A DNA stretch of 64,000 nt from Tribonema minus. Taxonomy: Eukaryota > Sar > Xanthophyceae > Tribonematales > Tribonemataceae. The notes below the pieces were generated by a model that searched no databases, had not been told where the DNA came from, and saw only the letters and a list, made by a program, of their open reading frames with translations. Of this stretch, positions 12,849 through 25,400 are shown one piece after another; within the stretch, counting starts at the first letter, position 1, and each line of letters opens with the position of its first letter. Location: positions 124,001 to 188,000 of the forward strand of contig JAFCMP010000090.1 in assembly GCA_017506865.1 (NCBI GenBank), written 5' to 3'. Both the position numbers and the translations under genes were made by a program.

Positions 12849-14143
12849 ATGGTGGTGCCCTTGCTGTGCAGGCAGGGTGTCACAGACAACGTGACACTGC
12901 TGGATGACTACCTGGCCGAGGTGGCCATCAGTGAAGGCGGCGAGGCGGCTCCACAGAAGAAGGAGGAAATACTGAGGATGGTCACTTTCCTGTTCCAGTC
13001 AACACAGGCGGACAACTGCGCTGATGTGCTGGACCACTCTCGTATCGTAGAGTGCGTTGGCCGACAGAGCAGGCGCCGCATCTGGCTGGTGCAGAGCAGC
13101 TCGCATGTAAGTGCGTGCCTATCACGAATTGCACTGTGTCCTGGAATGAACATAGAGGGCTGTTGGTTTTTTCAGCAGCTCACAGACTTGGATGCTCTCA
13201 GATCAGCAGGGCAATGGTGGCCTCAGAGGCTACATCAAAGTACCAAGTTATGTAATTCGTGGATCATGATGCTGCCGTGCCGTCACACATGCAGCATTCC
13301 AGGACTGACGACGCCGTGTCTGCCACAGCGTCTGAGCCTCACTTTGTCCCTCAGCTGAAGCTGACTGTCCACGCAGGCAGTTTGGTTGTGGGTCAACAGT
13401 CATTGAGACTGTGCCAGTGGACATGTTTGTATTGAGACATGCGAGATGCTTCACTCACAGCGTGTCATGTAGATTGTACCGCTCGTCATGCCGCATGCGC
13501 ATGCATGCAGTCTACAGGCAGGAGCACTGTGAATACGGGCAATGCTTGATGTGCATGCCGTTCATGCGGTGCTTCTGTTGCAGAAAGGAGGGGCTTCACC
13601 GTACGTCTGTCTGGGGGGACACTATTGCTCATGCAGAAACTTCCAAGAAGTCTCCAAAAAAGCCACATCCTTGGTGCTGGTAAGTACTGAGCATGCTTGC
13701 AAGGAGGAATGATCCTGTTTTGTTTCAATATCCTTGAAACGGAGATCCAGAACTACCACTGGAATGATGTAACCCATACAGCAGCATGCTAGCCACTGCT
13801 GGTATTGGTGCCTTTGTGATCAATGCAACTGCTCAGCAATTGCTGCGAATGCATTTTGAACGACAGAGAAATGTGCTATGTACTGTAGCTTTGCCATCAC
13901 CAGAACATGTTAGCGCCATCGGAATGTGCAGCTGAGTGTTGCACACTGCCGAGGTTGGTCTTGCGGCACCAGCTATATGCGGCTCACGTGATTTCTTACC
14001 CCATGAGATGTTGCCATCTGCTGTTGTGTGCTTCTCCTTCACAGTGCAAGCACCTGCTGGCAATCAGGCTGGCCCAGGCATTTGGCAAGCTGTGCGTCAA
14101 CGAGGTGGACGATGGCCAGCTGTATGCGTACATGCGCATATGA
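12849..14143 (+). CDS. ZSWIM7: ZSWIM7/SWS1-like SWIM zinc-finger protein
   Basis: Three phase-0 exons (12849-13106, 13584-13679, 14045-14143) encode 150 residues, close to the 140 of human ZSWIM7. The N-terminal exon carries EEILRMVTFLFQST, matching the helix before the finger in the family. Exon 2 encodes YVCLGGHYCSCRNF and exon 3 starts CKHLLAIRLAQAFG, giving the SWIM motif CxCx(n)CxH as C101, C103, C119 and H121. Family knowledge: ZSWIM7/SWS1 partners a RAD51 paralogue (SWSAP1 or the Shu complex) and promotes RAD51 filament formation in homologous recombination and meiosis; the SWIM finger is needed for partner binding. Donors are GTAAGT for both introns and acceptors are TTGCAG and TCACAG. 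The start at 12849 is the first ATG after the divergent promoter; an in-exon TGTGCAG at 12864-12870 could alternatively be an acceptor. Confidence 0.9.
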
Positions 14144-14873
14144 GGGGCACAAGGATTTGCAGCATCATGGCTCAGCACAGCACACGCCGAGGTCGGCAGG
14201 CACGTAGCGCCGCGATAGCTGCAGCATCACGACTGTAGTGATGAGCTGCAACATCACGACCACAGCGATGAAGAACATGCTGTCGAGGGTTCTTGCAGCA
14301 GATCACGAGCGCCATTGGGAGCACACATCAGACGATAGTGATGGCAGCGGTGATTGAAACCGCTGCAGTGCATTCGCGGCGCGTGGGTACCGCACGGCAC
14401 CACAACAAGTGTTCATGAACAGAGAGCGCATGTGTGGCAAGTGAGCACTGGCCTTCAGCGCTGCTTCAAGCATTCAACTCAAGCTTCAAGCGTTCACATC
14501 ACCTTTGGCCCAGCAGCTTGACAGAACTGGACACACTCACTTCAGCCCTCTGATTTCAGGCAAACCCAGACTTGGTGCGTGTTGACCCTCAACAGAGCAA
14601 AGCAAAGATGTCATGGGGGGCAGTCTTGTCAAGTTGCCTGCATCGCCAACTTGCACAGCAGTCCACCGACTTGCACAGCAAATGCACATCACACAACGAG
14701 TTAATCAATGCGACCAAGAGCATCATTGCATGTTTGTGCTTGTCTCATGTCCAGCATGTCCAGCATGATGCTCACAAGTGCCATGTTGGATGTACGCCAT
14801 TTGCTTTAACTTAGTGTTGCAAGCCATGATCTGGTTGCAGTATCGTTGCTGCATGCCACAATGCACTGAGCAG

Positions 14874-15147
14874 ATTGCACGCCTCAAGATAAATGCGTCC
14901 GCCAGAAAGGTAAGCAAATTGATGTGGAAAGCGATGCGTGGTGCAACTCAGCTGCATTTGCCTTGGGTGCATTTTCGCTCAGGTGATGAGCTCGGTGTAC
15001 AGAAGTCTGCGCATGGCTGCCCTCGACACCGATGCGCTGTCCTTATATGCACCTATGCAATTGCACAAGCTTCTTACAGTTGTAAGTGCAGGCCGTGTTC
15101 AAGCAGAGAACTTCCAAAGGAGTGCTTCAGTTGTGTTCATTGACTGA
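14874..15147 (+). CDS. Possible exons of an unrecognised plus-strand gene
   Basis: Two splice-bounded open segments are in phase: 14874-14909 (IARLKINASARK, then GTAAGC) and 14983-15081 (VMSSVYRSLRMAALDTDALS..., then GTAAGT). If the second donor is ignored, the frame stays open to a TGA at 15145-15147. A possible earlier piece is ANPDLVRVDPQQSKAKMSW from 14561. No family is recognised. The cluster lies between ZSWIM7 and the convergent gene ending at 15265. It could be a small gene or extra 3' exons of ZSWIM7 transcripts. Confidence 0.35.
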
Positions 15148-15264
15148 AGTGTATGTGTTCGCCTTCGGCGCATCATTGAAGGTATTGATGAAAATGCACA
15201 AGCCAGACTCACCATTGCAGGGGTTTGTGTTGTATTTACATGCCCCGTGTTCGTGTTCTGTACA

Positions 15265-17111
15265 TCAGCTCTGTAGCAATCTATCTACAAGAGCCTTGCA
15301 ACAGCGCACTGCCTCCGCAACCTGAGCACTGATGCTGATATGCACAGGACCGTTCTCGCATCGAAGGATCCATGAGCTGCAGTCGTGAAGGAAGGGCTTC
15401 ATCTCCGGCACATGGCAGTGCCACTGCCCCAGCGCGAGGGCTTGCAGGCAGTCGTGCGCCGCTGACAAGCGAGTCAACAGGAGGTGCGCCGCTTCCGTCT
15501 CACTCTCGTCAGTACCTGCACAACACAGAGATGCGTGCACGGCAGCGATGCGCACAATGAACAAGGGCGGTGCAGGCGTAAGCGCAGAAGAGACCTGGCA
15601 GAGAAGTCTCGATCACAGTATGACGCAGTGACTCAGTCAGCTGCAGAGCATGCGTGATCAGGACCAGCCCCGCAAGGAATGGGTGGCGTTGATCTCAGCA
15701 ATGTGCACATCTGGCCAGTGTGCCTCTTCAGCACAAGCTGCAACGTTTGATGTGATCGACCAACCAAACCTTCGTCGGAACAGAGAAACAGAACATCAGG
15801 TTGGAATGTTTTTGCGAGGGATATGAATGGACTTCAAATATGTGTGCTGGCAGCCCTGATCCTAGGTAGCTGGCCTGCCGAGACGCGGTGCGGCCATGAG
15901 TCTGGAGGTGCCAAGTACGCACCTTCTCTTGGATGCCCGCACAGCCGCTACTCCACAAAAGCATACAGCAACATGTTTGACATCCGCTTTGGCCTTCACA
16001 GCGCATGCATGTCTATGGCATGGCACTCTTCATCGTGCTCCATGTCAGTCAAAACGATTGGAGCATGCACCGCAGATGCACGCCGCTGGAACTGCGCAGT
16101 AGCAACTACTGTGCCTCTACATTCACTGCACTGCTCTCCATCCACCTTGTCATTTCAATGCGCTTAGCTGCAACAACCCACCGAAACCAGGCTTCAGGTG
16201 ATCGCTTGTGTACACCAAAGGGCACATCATCTCATGATGGTGCGGCATGTTCACTTCAAGCATGTTTTCGAATGGTGCTGCAGTGATCACGTACACGACA
16301 TACCCACTGTGCCCTGCCAGAGAACTCAATGATCACTCACCGTTCATCATATCATCAGTCTGCGCCGCGCGCTGCTGATGCTGTTGCGGCATACACGCAG
16401 CCTGACACGCGCAGGTCATGATGTCGTCGAATGTAGATCTCAGAGCTGGACACATAAGAAGGGCGGCCACACCCATGGCCGGCCCGAACACTCGCAAGCA
16501 GGTGGTGCCAGGGCCCTCTTGTGAACTGAGCAGCGCTGTGACTGTGGCAGCGACTTCGGGCCTGCTGGCATTGACAGCAGGACAACCAGGAATCGGACAT
16601 GGACGAGTGAGCTGGCGTACAGGGTACAAATAGGAGGAATCTGAAGGAGCATGGCATGTACGCAAGGCAGGTGCAGCTGGCTAATCGGTGACCAGAATAA
16701 GCCACACAAAGAGTCCTGCCTGACGCCCAATACGCTATGTCTACCGGTGACATCAGCTACAGATGATCACTAGTTCATGATGGCCAAAAACCACACCAAT
16801 ATGATGAGCTGCCAGAATCAGAGCATGATAGATAGCTCACAACATCTTACCACTGCTCACATGACGGTCTAAGCATACTTGACCTTGCAGTACTTAGAGA
16901 AATGAAGAGAGCCCTACGGCAAAGCAAATGATGGCACACAGGCCCCTTCTTGCATCACTCTGAGCATAGGGCGCTGTCGCTTATTTGTCATGACAAAACG
17001 CGCGCAGAAGAGCAGCCAGTAAGACTGCGCCACTTGCCTTGCACCGCCGGAAGCAACATCACGTCGGGCGTACTTGAGTGCTTTGAGCAGGCGCGACAAT
17101 GAGTCCTCCAT
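15265..17111 (-). CDS. Unknown 182-residue protein, three exons
   Basis: Exons 17111-17038, 16564-16341 and 15515-15265 join perfectly in phase (2, then 1) to 182 codons with a TGA stop. The first intron uses a GC donor (GCAAGT at 17037). The protein begins MEDSLSRLLKALKYARRD, has a helical middle (GPAMGVAALLMCPALRS) and ends in a helical C-terminus (AQVAEAVRCCKALVDRLLQS). It is rich in Cys and has no motif I recognise. The ATG at 17111 lies 97 bp after the stop of the next minus gene. An acceptor-like CACACACAG just before it would also allow this exon to be internal, in which case the two genes would be one. Confidence 0.55.
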
Positions 17112-17207
17112 AGTGGTGCGGGCCTGTGTGTGCACGAGCATACATACATACACAACAACAAAGCACTCCTGTAGGTCATGGATGGCACTGATGTGACGCA
17201 GTGTCGT

Positions 17208-20200
17208 CTATATCGTGCGTAAAGTCATTGAGGCATTGACAGTGATGGCCGCGATGAGGCAGACGTCCAGTGCCGTGACAGCCATGCAGTACGAAATCAT
17301 GACTGGAGCCATGGTGCCCTGATTCATGCGCAACTGGTAGACCAGCCACGGCAGCGCCTGCGTGGCACTTGCAGGGCGTGATCTGTCGCTTTGGAGGATA
17401 TCCGCATTGACGCAATACGCAGTTACAGAGGATGTACGGGGGAGACCTGCGTGGTGCAGTGAAATAGCTCGAGCTGCAGCAGTTGCATGTCAAGCTTCAG
17501 GATGCAGTTCACTCAACACTACCGTGCGCCCACGGTTGTGAGTGTGGTGACCTCTGAAGACCGACAGGCACAGACATATAGGCACACGCAAGTCCTCACG
17601 TTTGTCTCAGCGGAACACACGCTCAGTACTGAACCTCACTCAGGGCCGACTTGTAAAGCTGACACGTCCGACTACGAGAACGCTGTGCTCAGGCAGAGAT
17701 GCACTCTCAGCTCACCTTGATGCAATCTGGTGCAGCGAGCCAGGACAGGAGCTTCACCGCAGGTCCGCTGCTTGTGCGATCCTCACCACCAGAGGCAGTG
17801 TTGTTGGCTAGAGCGCACATGCCGCAGGTGATGGGCGCAGCTGTGCATTGAGGAGCACCAGGCATTGCCGCGTCAGGTAACCAGCTGCGGATGATGATTT
17901 TGCGGCCATGATGAGGCTGTCATGCATTTACTCAGGTTTATGCCGGCATGCTGACACGGTGGACCGCTGCACATGTGACGTGCCGTCAACAGCAACTTCA
18001 AGACCAAACAGCACGTTTGCGCCCAAAATATGCTCTCACGGCAATGCAAAGCAGACACTGTGCGCAAATGCAGAGAGTCGCCTCGCACAGGTCCACTGAC
18101 GCGCCGCCAGGTGAGACAGCAGGAAGCACGGAAGGGCCAGCGTGTGCGCACACAGGCGCAGCGGAAACACAAGGCGCGTCGTCTCTGAACATTGCGGAAG
18201 CATTGACTTGTGCCACTGAAAGCTCCTCCAGGCCTGGCCCGCCACTACACAACGCAAAAGTCACCAAAGGACATTGCTGACGGTTCATCAAAATTCGAGG
18301 TTCTTAGCATCTGGCAAGCTTCCGCTGGCCCTTACAATTTGCCGAAGATTTTGCTGGCTGGACAAACCCTGACAATCTGCAGAACAATGGCGTAGGCGAG
18401 GTTTGCCCCGTGTCATGCTCTGGGACCCGCCATTGCATGGATGAGCCATCACTGTCACCGTCTGTCAAGCATACCGCAAAGTAAGCTTATTATGACGCGG
18501 GATCTGCCAAATTTTGCCAGCAGTCCGCCTGAGAAAGCCGTGCAGCCGATGCGTGAGCGCTGATGCCTCACAGTTATCAACATCATATGGCAACTGATGC
18601 CGCGCACCCCTGGGGGCTCGCATGACATCTAAGCGCGACAGTTTCGCACACATACTCGTACATACCCTCCGTAGACCGCGCTGCTCCACGCATCATAACC
18701 AGGGTCGCTGCACGTACTACTAGCACTGCCCTGTGCCCTCACCTGCCGCACTTAACGCTGCCGCGAGCGCGATCGCCGCAGCCTGGCCGGGCCCACAGCC
18801 GGCTGGCGTGCGCACCGCCAGCGTGCTCCACAGCACGAGCGACCGGCCAGCCGGCCCGTGAGCGCTGCCACCAGCAGCAGTGCTCTCAGAGCTGGCGCTA
18901 GCGCTATTGCCGGGGTGAATGATGGCGCTGACGTGGTGCCATGCACTGCGCGTCCAGCAGCAGGGGCAGTCGCACGGCGCTTGAAGTGCGGCGGCAGCAC
19001 GGGCAAGGCCGCCGGTGCCTGCAGTGAATGCGAGCCGGCAGCGACGCATGTGAGGTGCAGATTGAAAAGCCGGCCATGCGGGCACGCACGCCGTTACCAT
19101 TGTGTGTACTTCTAGCTGCAGAGGAAGCAAGGGAGGGCTGGCGGCGGCACGCGTGTGTGCAAGAGTACAGAAGTGATCATGTACATAAAGGCATCAAGGA
19201 ATAGCTTCCATCACGCTGGGGCCTTCCCTTTGCCAGACCAGAACCTGCCAGGACTTGCAGAGAACAATTCAAAGCAACCTATGCCTGCAAGAGCAACTGA
19301 TGAAGGCTCCTGAATCGTACGATGTGTAAGGAATGCTCCATACTCATACATCAAGTATTTGCCATTCAACGTACAGGGTTGAGGCAAAGCTGGCCTACCA
19401 GCGCATACATGTTGCCAGCCCTGGCCTTACTGCACTGACTGCTTGCCGATGCCCACATGTGTATTGCATTGTCCGAGAGTACTGCAGATGGCGGCTCTAT
19501 GTCATCATCAACGTGGCCTGCTGGCATGAAGGCGTATTTCCCGTGCACCAGTATACTTTCATCGTCAATAATATGCCCTGATGTCATGCATATTCAGCAT
19601 GTCATAATGGCATGCCTGCGCACAGTCCCATCCATTGCGGCAGTGACCCATGCTTTGAACGGCCAGTAATCTTCGACCGTGAGGCGGTAACGTCTGATTA
19701 TGAATCAGGTCCACGAGAAAAGCACGTCGCAAACTTGCGTAATATCTTCAGCCATGGCGAAGTGACGCGCACACCTGCCCCGTGTAATTGCGCCCTCGCA
19801 GCCTGCGCCGCCTCCATATCTGTGTCGCCCAGGCCATGGCACAGTGACGGCGATGCAGACGTTGCCAAGGGCGCCATATCCACGCAGCCCCTCTTGAGCC
19901 TATGCGCAATCACGTATGCCTCCGCTGTCCGCTGCACGGCTGGGTCTCTGCACCTGCAGGTGTCACATAACACACCAAAAAAGGTGCATGGTGCAGCATT
20001 CGTGCGCAAGCGCCGCAGCAGTTCACTGCAACTCGTGGTGCCCTGACACGAGCAGCCCAATGCTGACCTATGCAGTGGAGTGATGCATCTTAAAAACCTC
20101 CTTGTGCCACGCAGGGGCTCCAGACAGCTCTCTGCCACTGTACCCCTTGGCGCACTCTTTCAACAAACAGCTCCGTGCCGCACAACGAGTCAACACCGTA

Positions 20201-22324
20201 AGCTCGGTGCCGGCCCGACAATGCTGCAAACCCAGTGCCAGAAACCTCACCTCTTCCCGCCGCCAGCCTCCCCGCGTACTGCAGCGCTGCCACCGTCCGC
20301 GTCGTGCACACGGCGCCGCAACAGCTGCGCGGTGCCTGCTGCCGCCGCCGCACGCACGCACGCGCCGCCGCCGTCGCCGCGCGCGCTCAGCGCCGCCGCC
20401 TCGTGGCACGCGAGTCGCAGCCGCTCCAGCGCGACGCCCTCGCGCCGCGCGGCGCTCACGCCGCCGCTCCGCAGCAGCGCGTCGAGGGCGGGGACGGCGA
20501 CGTGGCGCGCCGCGCGCGCCCCCAGCCCTAGTGCTAGGTCGAGCTGCACGGCCTCGGCGACGGTGGCCTCGCACCAGCGCGCGGCGCGCAACGCCAGCTT
20601 GGCTGAGGCCTTGACGCGCGTGCCTGCTTGCACGGCTGCGGATCAGTTAGTCCAGGGGGAGCTGCTGCGGGGGGGCGCGGCGGCGTGGGCGGCTGCGTGG
20701 CGCGCGCCAGTGATGGTCTATGCTGAGTGCACTGTGTTGCGCGGTGAGCACGACGTGTAGTGCTGGTGTGATCGTCAGCGGCGCCGTATGACAGTGTGGA
20801 CGTGTGCAGGCATGGTGTGAATGTTGAGCGCGCAAGGGGGTTAACAGCGTAGCGTGAGGGGTGGGGCGGGCAGCGGGCAGGCGCGCAGACGAGCGCTGCA
20901 GTCACAGGCAGACAGGCCCCGCGTGCAGCACATAGTGTCTGCCGCACGGCTCTGTGCCAGTACAACGTGATGGGGCGAGTGCAGTAGATGCAAAGGATAT
21001 GCAGTCCTCTGAAGGGGCGCACTGCCAGGTGTACACATGTACTGCTGATGACAAGCCGCATGTTTGAGCGTTCCTCACTGAAAGCTGGAATATACTCAAG
21101 CGGCGATCGCTATGCATGCAGCAAGAATGCTAACAGCCAAAGCTACTTGAGCAACCGGTTGCCAATTATCATTAGGGCATCACTTCCGGCCAGATTACAC
21201 AGTACCGCGTGCACTGTGAGCGCGATCAAGACAGCCAATATCGATCATCAGCTTGACAACTCGAGCAGTGAGCACGAATCAGTCCATTCCGAGGCCAATC
21301 AGGCACTTGAGCCTTACCCACCGATATTGTTGGCAACAATGATAGTTCCTAGCTCACCGTTGCCTCCATTGCCGCCCTGCTTGCCGTCAGCCAGGTTCCT
21401 CTGCGCAGCACCATGCAGATCAACCACGGCAGCAAGGCATGCCTTCCCCGTAGGCCCTGCTCGCACCTGCGGGAATGACAGCAGGCCAGCCACTAGGGGC
21501 GGCAGCAGCGTCCACACTGGCGCTGACGTAGATGCGGTGCTCTGCGCATCCTGAAAGCGGAGGGGGTAGAAACATGAGAAGCAAATGACCGTGTGAGGGG
21601 ATCAGAAACATACGGTAACATATGAAATTGAATCAAAAGATCGTAGAGCTCTAGGTGACAAGGGATGGTTAGCCGCAAGTGCCTTCCACCAATAACCGTC
21701 GCATATGTTGTGTGCTTTGCAATGGGGCGGTTGTGCAGAGCGCCGGATAGCTGTAGGAAACTTTCAAATACCATGTGGGACAAGTACATGCGTGCTCAGC
21801 ACAGAGCGTCATGACCAGCGCAATCATCAACAAACAATCTTGTCACCAAGTCACAACACCCATCTGGGTTGTGTCAGACCGTTCCAGTGCCTGTCACACA
21901 TGGTGTAGGTTACGCCAACAGCGTAGCTCGCAAATGTGGCATCATTGCCGCCATTTCACGCCATTTCGGTGCCTGCTGAAAGAGTGTGGGGTGGTACAAA
22001 ATGATTGCAAGCGATTGCAAGCGTCAGACTGAAAATCATATCCAGCACTGGGTTCGCGAGCTCGCTAAGACTTGCATCCTTTACCTGTGCCAGTGTAATC
22101 ATTGCAGATGCAATGTCAGGGCCTCGCTCTTGGAGAAATCGCGTCTGCTGCACCTCAAGGTTTTCAACGACACATGCAATGTTGCCGTGTGCAACATCTT
22201 GGCTGTTGCCCGCACCAGCATCCGCCTTCTTACGCCAGACCGCCAAGTGCGCCCGTGCTTCGACGCATTTCTCAAGCTGCTTGGCGGCCTGTGCCGCTGC
22301 ATCAGCTGCACCGGCAGGATCCAT
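17208..22324 (-). CDS. Unrecognised Ala-rich helical protein, about eight or nine exons
   Basis: Most exons chain with matching phases: 22324-22085, 21550-21358, 20635 to about 20300, then 20042-19775, 19577-19399, 19115-18743, 17840-17716 and 17357-17208 (TAG). The N-terminus (MDPAGAADAAAQAAKQLEK) is helical; the 20.6-kb exon is Ala/Leu-rich like an armadillo or HEAT repeat (ALDALLRSGG); a later exon reads HGKYAFMPAGHVDDDIEPPS; the last exon has a hydrophobic segment (VTALDVCLIAAITV). The middle is uncertain: between 20350 and 20105 the best-looking frame changes, which could mean a missed intron or a base error in very GC-rich sequence. Total about 620-690 residues. No function is assigned. 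Its start is divergent from the plus-strand gene at 22481, 156 bp away. Confidence 0.5.
21625..21701 (-). repeat. Short dispersed repeat (about 80 bp), copy 1
   Basis: Read on the minus strand this matches 60144-60221 on the plus strand, sharing GGTTATTGGTGGAAGGCA, TTGCGGCTAACCA and CTAGAGCTCTACGATC. A shorter match occurs at 37191-37222. It lies in an intron of the minus gene. It has no tRNA fold that I can draw. Confidence 0.75.
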
Positions 22325-22480
22325 GCACGCCTAGATCAGAGTACTTCAACTCGGGAGCCAAAACTTCAACAGGTCTGCGAAAAATCGAACTGAACGCAAC
22401 AGCGCCTTTCACCAAGCGGCGCGGTGTGGTGGTGCTGACCGCAGCGGGGTCTGCTGCAGCAGCCCTCGTGCACCGAGGCT
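22325..22480. promoter_or_regulatory. Divergent promoter with two ACTTCAAC motifs
   Basis: The 156 bp between two divergent start codons contain GTACTTCAACTC and AAAACTTCAACAGG about 20 bp apart (22345-22375). This resembles the motif block in the 12724-12848 promoter. Regulatory function is inferred from position only. Confidence 0.5.
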
Positions 22481-25400
22481 ATGTGCACCGTCGACGACAA
22501 CGTTCTCGTCGCTGCTTTCTCGAGTGGGCATGCATCGGCGTCGCCAAGGATGGAACAGGCGCAGTCGCAGGAGGGCCGTGACTCCGGAGAAGACTCGACC
22601 CCGCCTGCCACCCCTAACAGACACGAGTCGTCAGTGTCGCCCTCCGTGGCGCCTGCGACATTTGGGCAGCACACACAGAACCGCCATGTGCAAAACGCGG
22701 CAGCAGCAGGAGGACTATCACGGGGGAAGGACAAGTTCAGAGCGCGGTATTTGAGCACTTTAGGCATATGGACAAAGGACAGGGCCAAGGCGTTTAGCGA
22801 TAGGTGAGCCACACGTCAAGGCATGCGTGGCGGTACTATTCCTTAATGCTCAGAGCGTATTGTTCCTTAACGCGGCGTCAGAGAGCTGACATGTGCTGCC
22901 TCTTCCTTGTCAGCACACCTCATGTATTGCTCACCTCATGTATTGCTTAGCAAGCCTCTTGTCATGTTTGCCTCTTGTCATGCTGAGACAATAGCGGTGC
23001 GGCCTTACTTGTTTGAAACAGTCGCTCTGTTGTCAAGCTTGAAACCAATACGGGTCGGTCGATCATATTGCTAGACCTGGTGTATCACAATTGAAATGAG
23101 AGTACACAATGCAGCATCCATCGCTTATGATAACATGAAACTTGAAACCAGTCAACAGCGATGCTGTAACTGGCAGATGCTGTGACTAACGTCATCAAGA
23201 CTACTTCCGGCCATCATAGCTCTGTCTCATCTGCCTCATCATCAGCTCACATGCCATGTGGTGATGGAGACACACAGGCGCAACTTGCGCGCTCGACTCA
23301 AGCGCGCACGCGCACCACAACACTCCAGCTCTCATCCAGCCCGCTTCTGAGCTGACAGCTTGCGCAACCTCCTCATGCCGCACCACACGCGCCACCGCAT
23401 CACGTCTGTGGTGCGCCATCGCAGGTCCTCAGAGGAGGCAGTCGGCAGAAGTCGGCACGGCTCATCAGCGCACCGCGCCGCCGCCGCTGCCGCCGGCGGG
23501 CCCCCCGCGGCAGCGGCGGCGGACACCGGCGGTCGCCCGCCGCAGCCGCCGCCGCCGCTGCTGCCCGAGGAGACGCTGCAGGAGCCGTCGCTGGAGGCGC
23601 TGCTGCTGCGCGGCAAGCCCTCCACGCCGCCCATCCCCATTGCGCGCAAGCAGCTGCCGCCGCCGCAGCCGCACGACGGCCGCGAGTCAGGCACGGAGGC
23701 GGAGACGGAGTCGCTGGCGTCGTCCGTCGAGACGGAGTGCAGCGCCGACGGCGGCGGCGGCAGCGGCGGCGCAGCGGGGGGGGCGCTGCCGCCGCGGCGG
23801 CCGCCGCCGCGGCGCGACGTGCGGCGCAACTACCTGTCCAAGGTGGGGATAGAGGCGAGCTCGCCGCTGCCGTCGCGGCCCTCGGGCGCGGCGCTGCCGC
23901 TGCTGGAGCTGGACGTGAGGGAGGAGCGCCTCAAGGACAGGCAGGACCAGGACCTGACGTTCGACGACCTTGTCAAGGTGAGCGCTAGAGCTCTAGCGTA
24001 TGTGTATGGGTGAGGGCTTGTTGCGAGGCGCAGTGGGGGGGTGCTCTGGGGCGCAGTGCAGCGGCGCGTCGAAGTGCCGACATCATTGCCGCTGTGGCGT
24101 CACACATACTTGAGTAAGTGGTGTGTAGCCGCTGCTGCTGCTGCTGCTGCATCAAACTTCTACACTAGTAGGTTGAGCAGACCGCACCAGGAAGGTCATG
24201 GTTGTTGCCAAGCTGCTGCGGCTGCTTCTGCGGCTACTTTGAGTGCTGCCACACATGTACAGCTCAAGGCGGCGCAGTAACTGCAGGCTCTGTGCCCCCC
24301 ATGAAAGCTGTGCCAGCTCTCATGCATGCTTTCTGTTGCAGACATGGCAAATGTTCATCTTGCGCCCGTGCTCCCTTGCACTGTTTACCGTGTATGGCAA
24401 GAGGGTCCCCAAGGTTTACTGGTTCAGACTGCACTTGTGGGCTCTTATTCAGTACTCTTGGTAGTGCCTCAAACTTGAGCGGAGTCTGCTGGTGCACGGC
24501 ATACTTCTAGGTGCTTGTGTTTCCAGCAATTGCACTGTTGAAGTGGGCGTGTCATGGAAGTTGAAGTACATCGTAGCATCATTGTGGATGTATGGAGTTG
24601 TGTCAGCCAGTGCAGTGGCGATAACCTCTTGGCTCGAGACACGCATGTAGACTCATCAATATCCCTTGGTGGCACACATAATCTTTGATGCTTCCGCAAC
24701 GCCACATGTCTCATGTACGCTGAAGCCAGCCACCTTTTTCTGATGCTGGCACCCATCAGCAGAGTGCGAAAGGGGCAAAACCTGCTCCACCACCCCTCTT
24801 CTGGCGCTGAGCTCTGGTGCTGTGCTCTGTGGCACCCCAAGAGAGAGCAGCCGCAGTTCCCCATCCACCATTGTACCACCGTTAAAGAGCACTGCCCCCC
24901 CGTACTCACTTGCATGCCTGTCCTAAATTGTCGCTGCGCAGGTCCTGGGAGGCTTGATGGGCGTAGGCGGCGGCGCGCGCGACCAGGCGCCGCGCCCCGG
25001 GCAGCCCTGCGAACCGTGCAGACGCGCGCACGCGGCGGCTTCGGTGGCGCGCACGCCGCCGCCGCCGCCGTGCGCGCACAAGCGCGTGCGCTTCAGCGAA
25101 ACGGTCGCCACCGTGTACATACCGGTGCACCGCGACTACAGCAACCGCGTGCGCGCGAGCTACTGGGCGAGCGCGGCGGAGATCCGCGAGATGGTGTACC
25201 GGAACATGCTGGAGTTCGACGCGGAAGGGTGAGGCTGCGCTGGTGTACTGAAGCGGCAGCGGTGCATGTGTGACATGTAGCGCTGCGAATGCGCCGAGCG
25301 ACGCTGTGTTCGCTCTGACGCCGTAACATCTGGATGGTGGAGCGGAGCGCCGGTGTCGCTGAACGATGTTGGCTCACCTGTGTTTACGGGCAATGCAGTT

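Noticed and set aside
15850..15980. Possible short exon before GTGCGT at 15920 on the minus strand
   Set aside because: The exons at 16341 and 15515 join in phase directly; including this piece would create a stop codon.
17998..18291. Open frames on the minus strand near 18.0-18.3 kb
   Set aside because: The exons on both sides (18743 and 17840) join in phase without this segment, and no single frame here has good splice sites at both ends.
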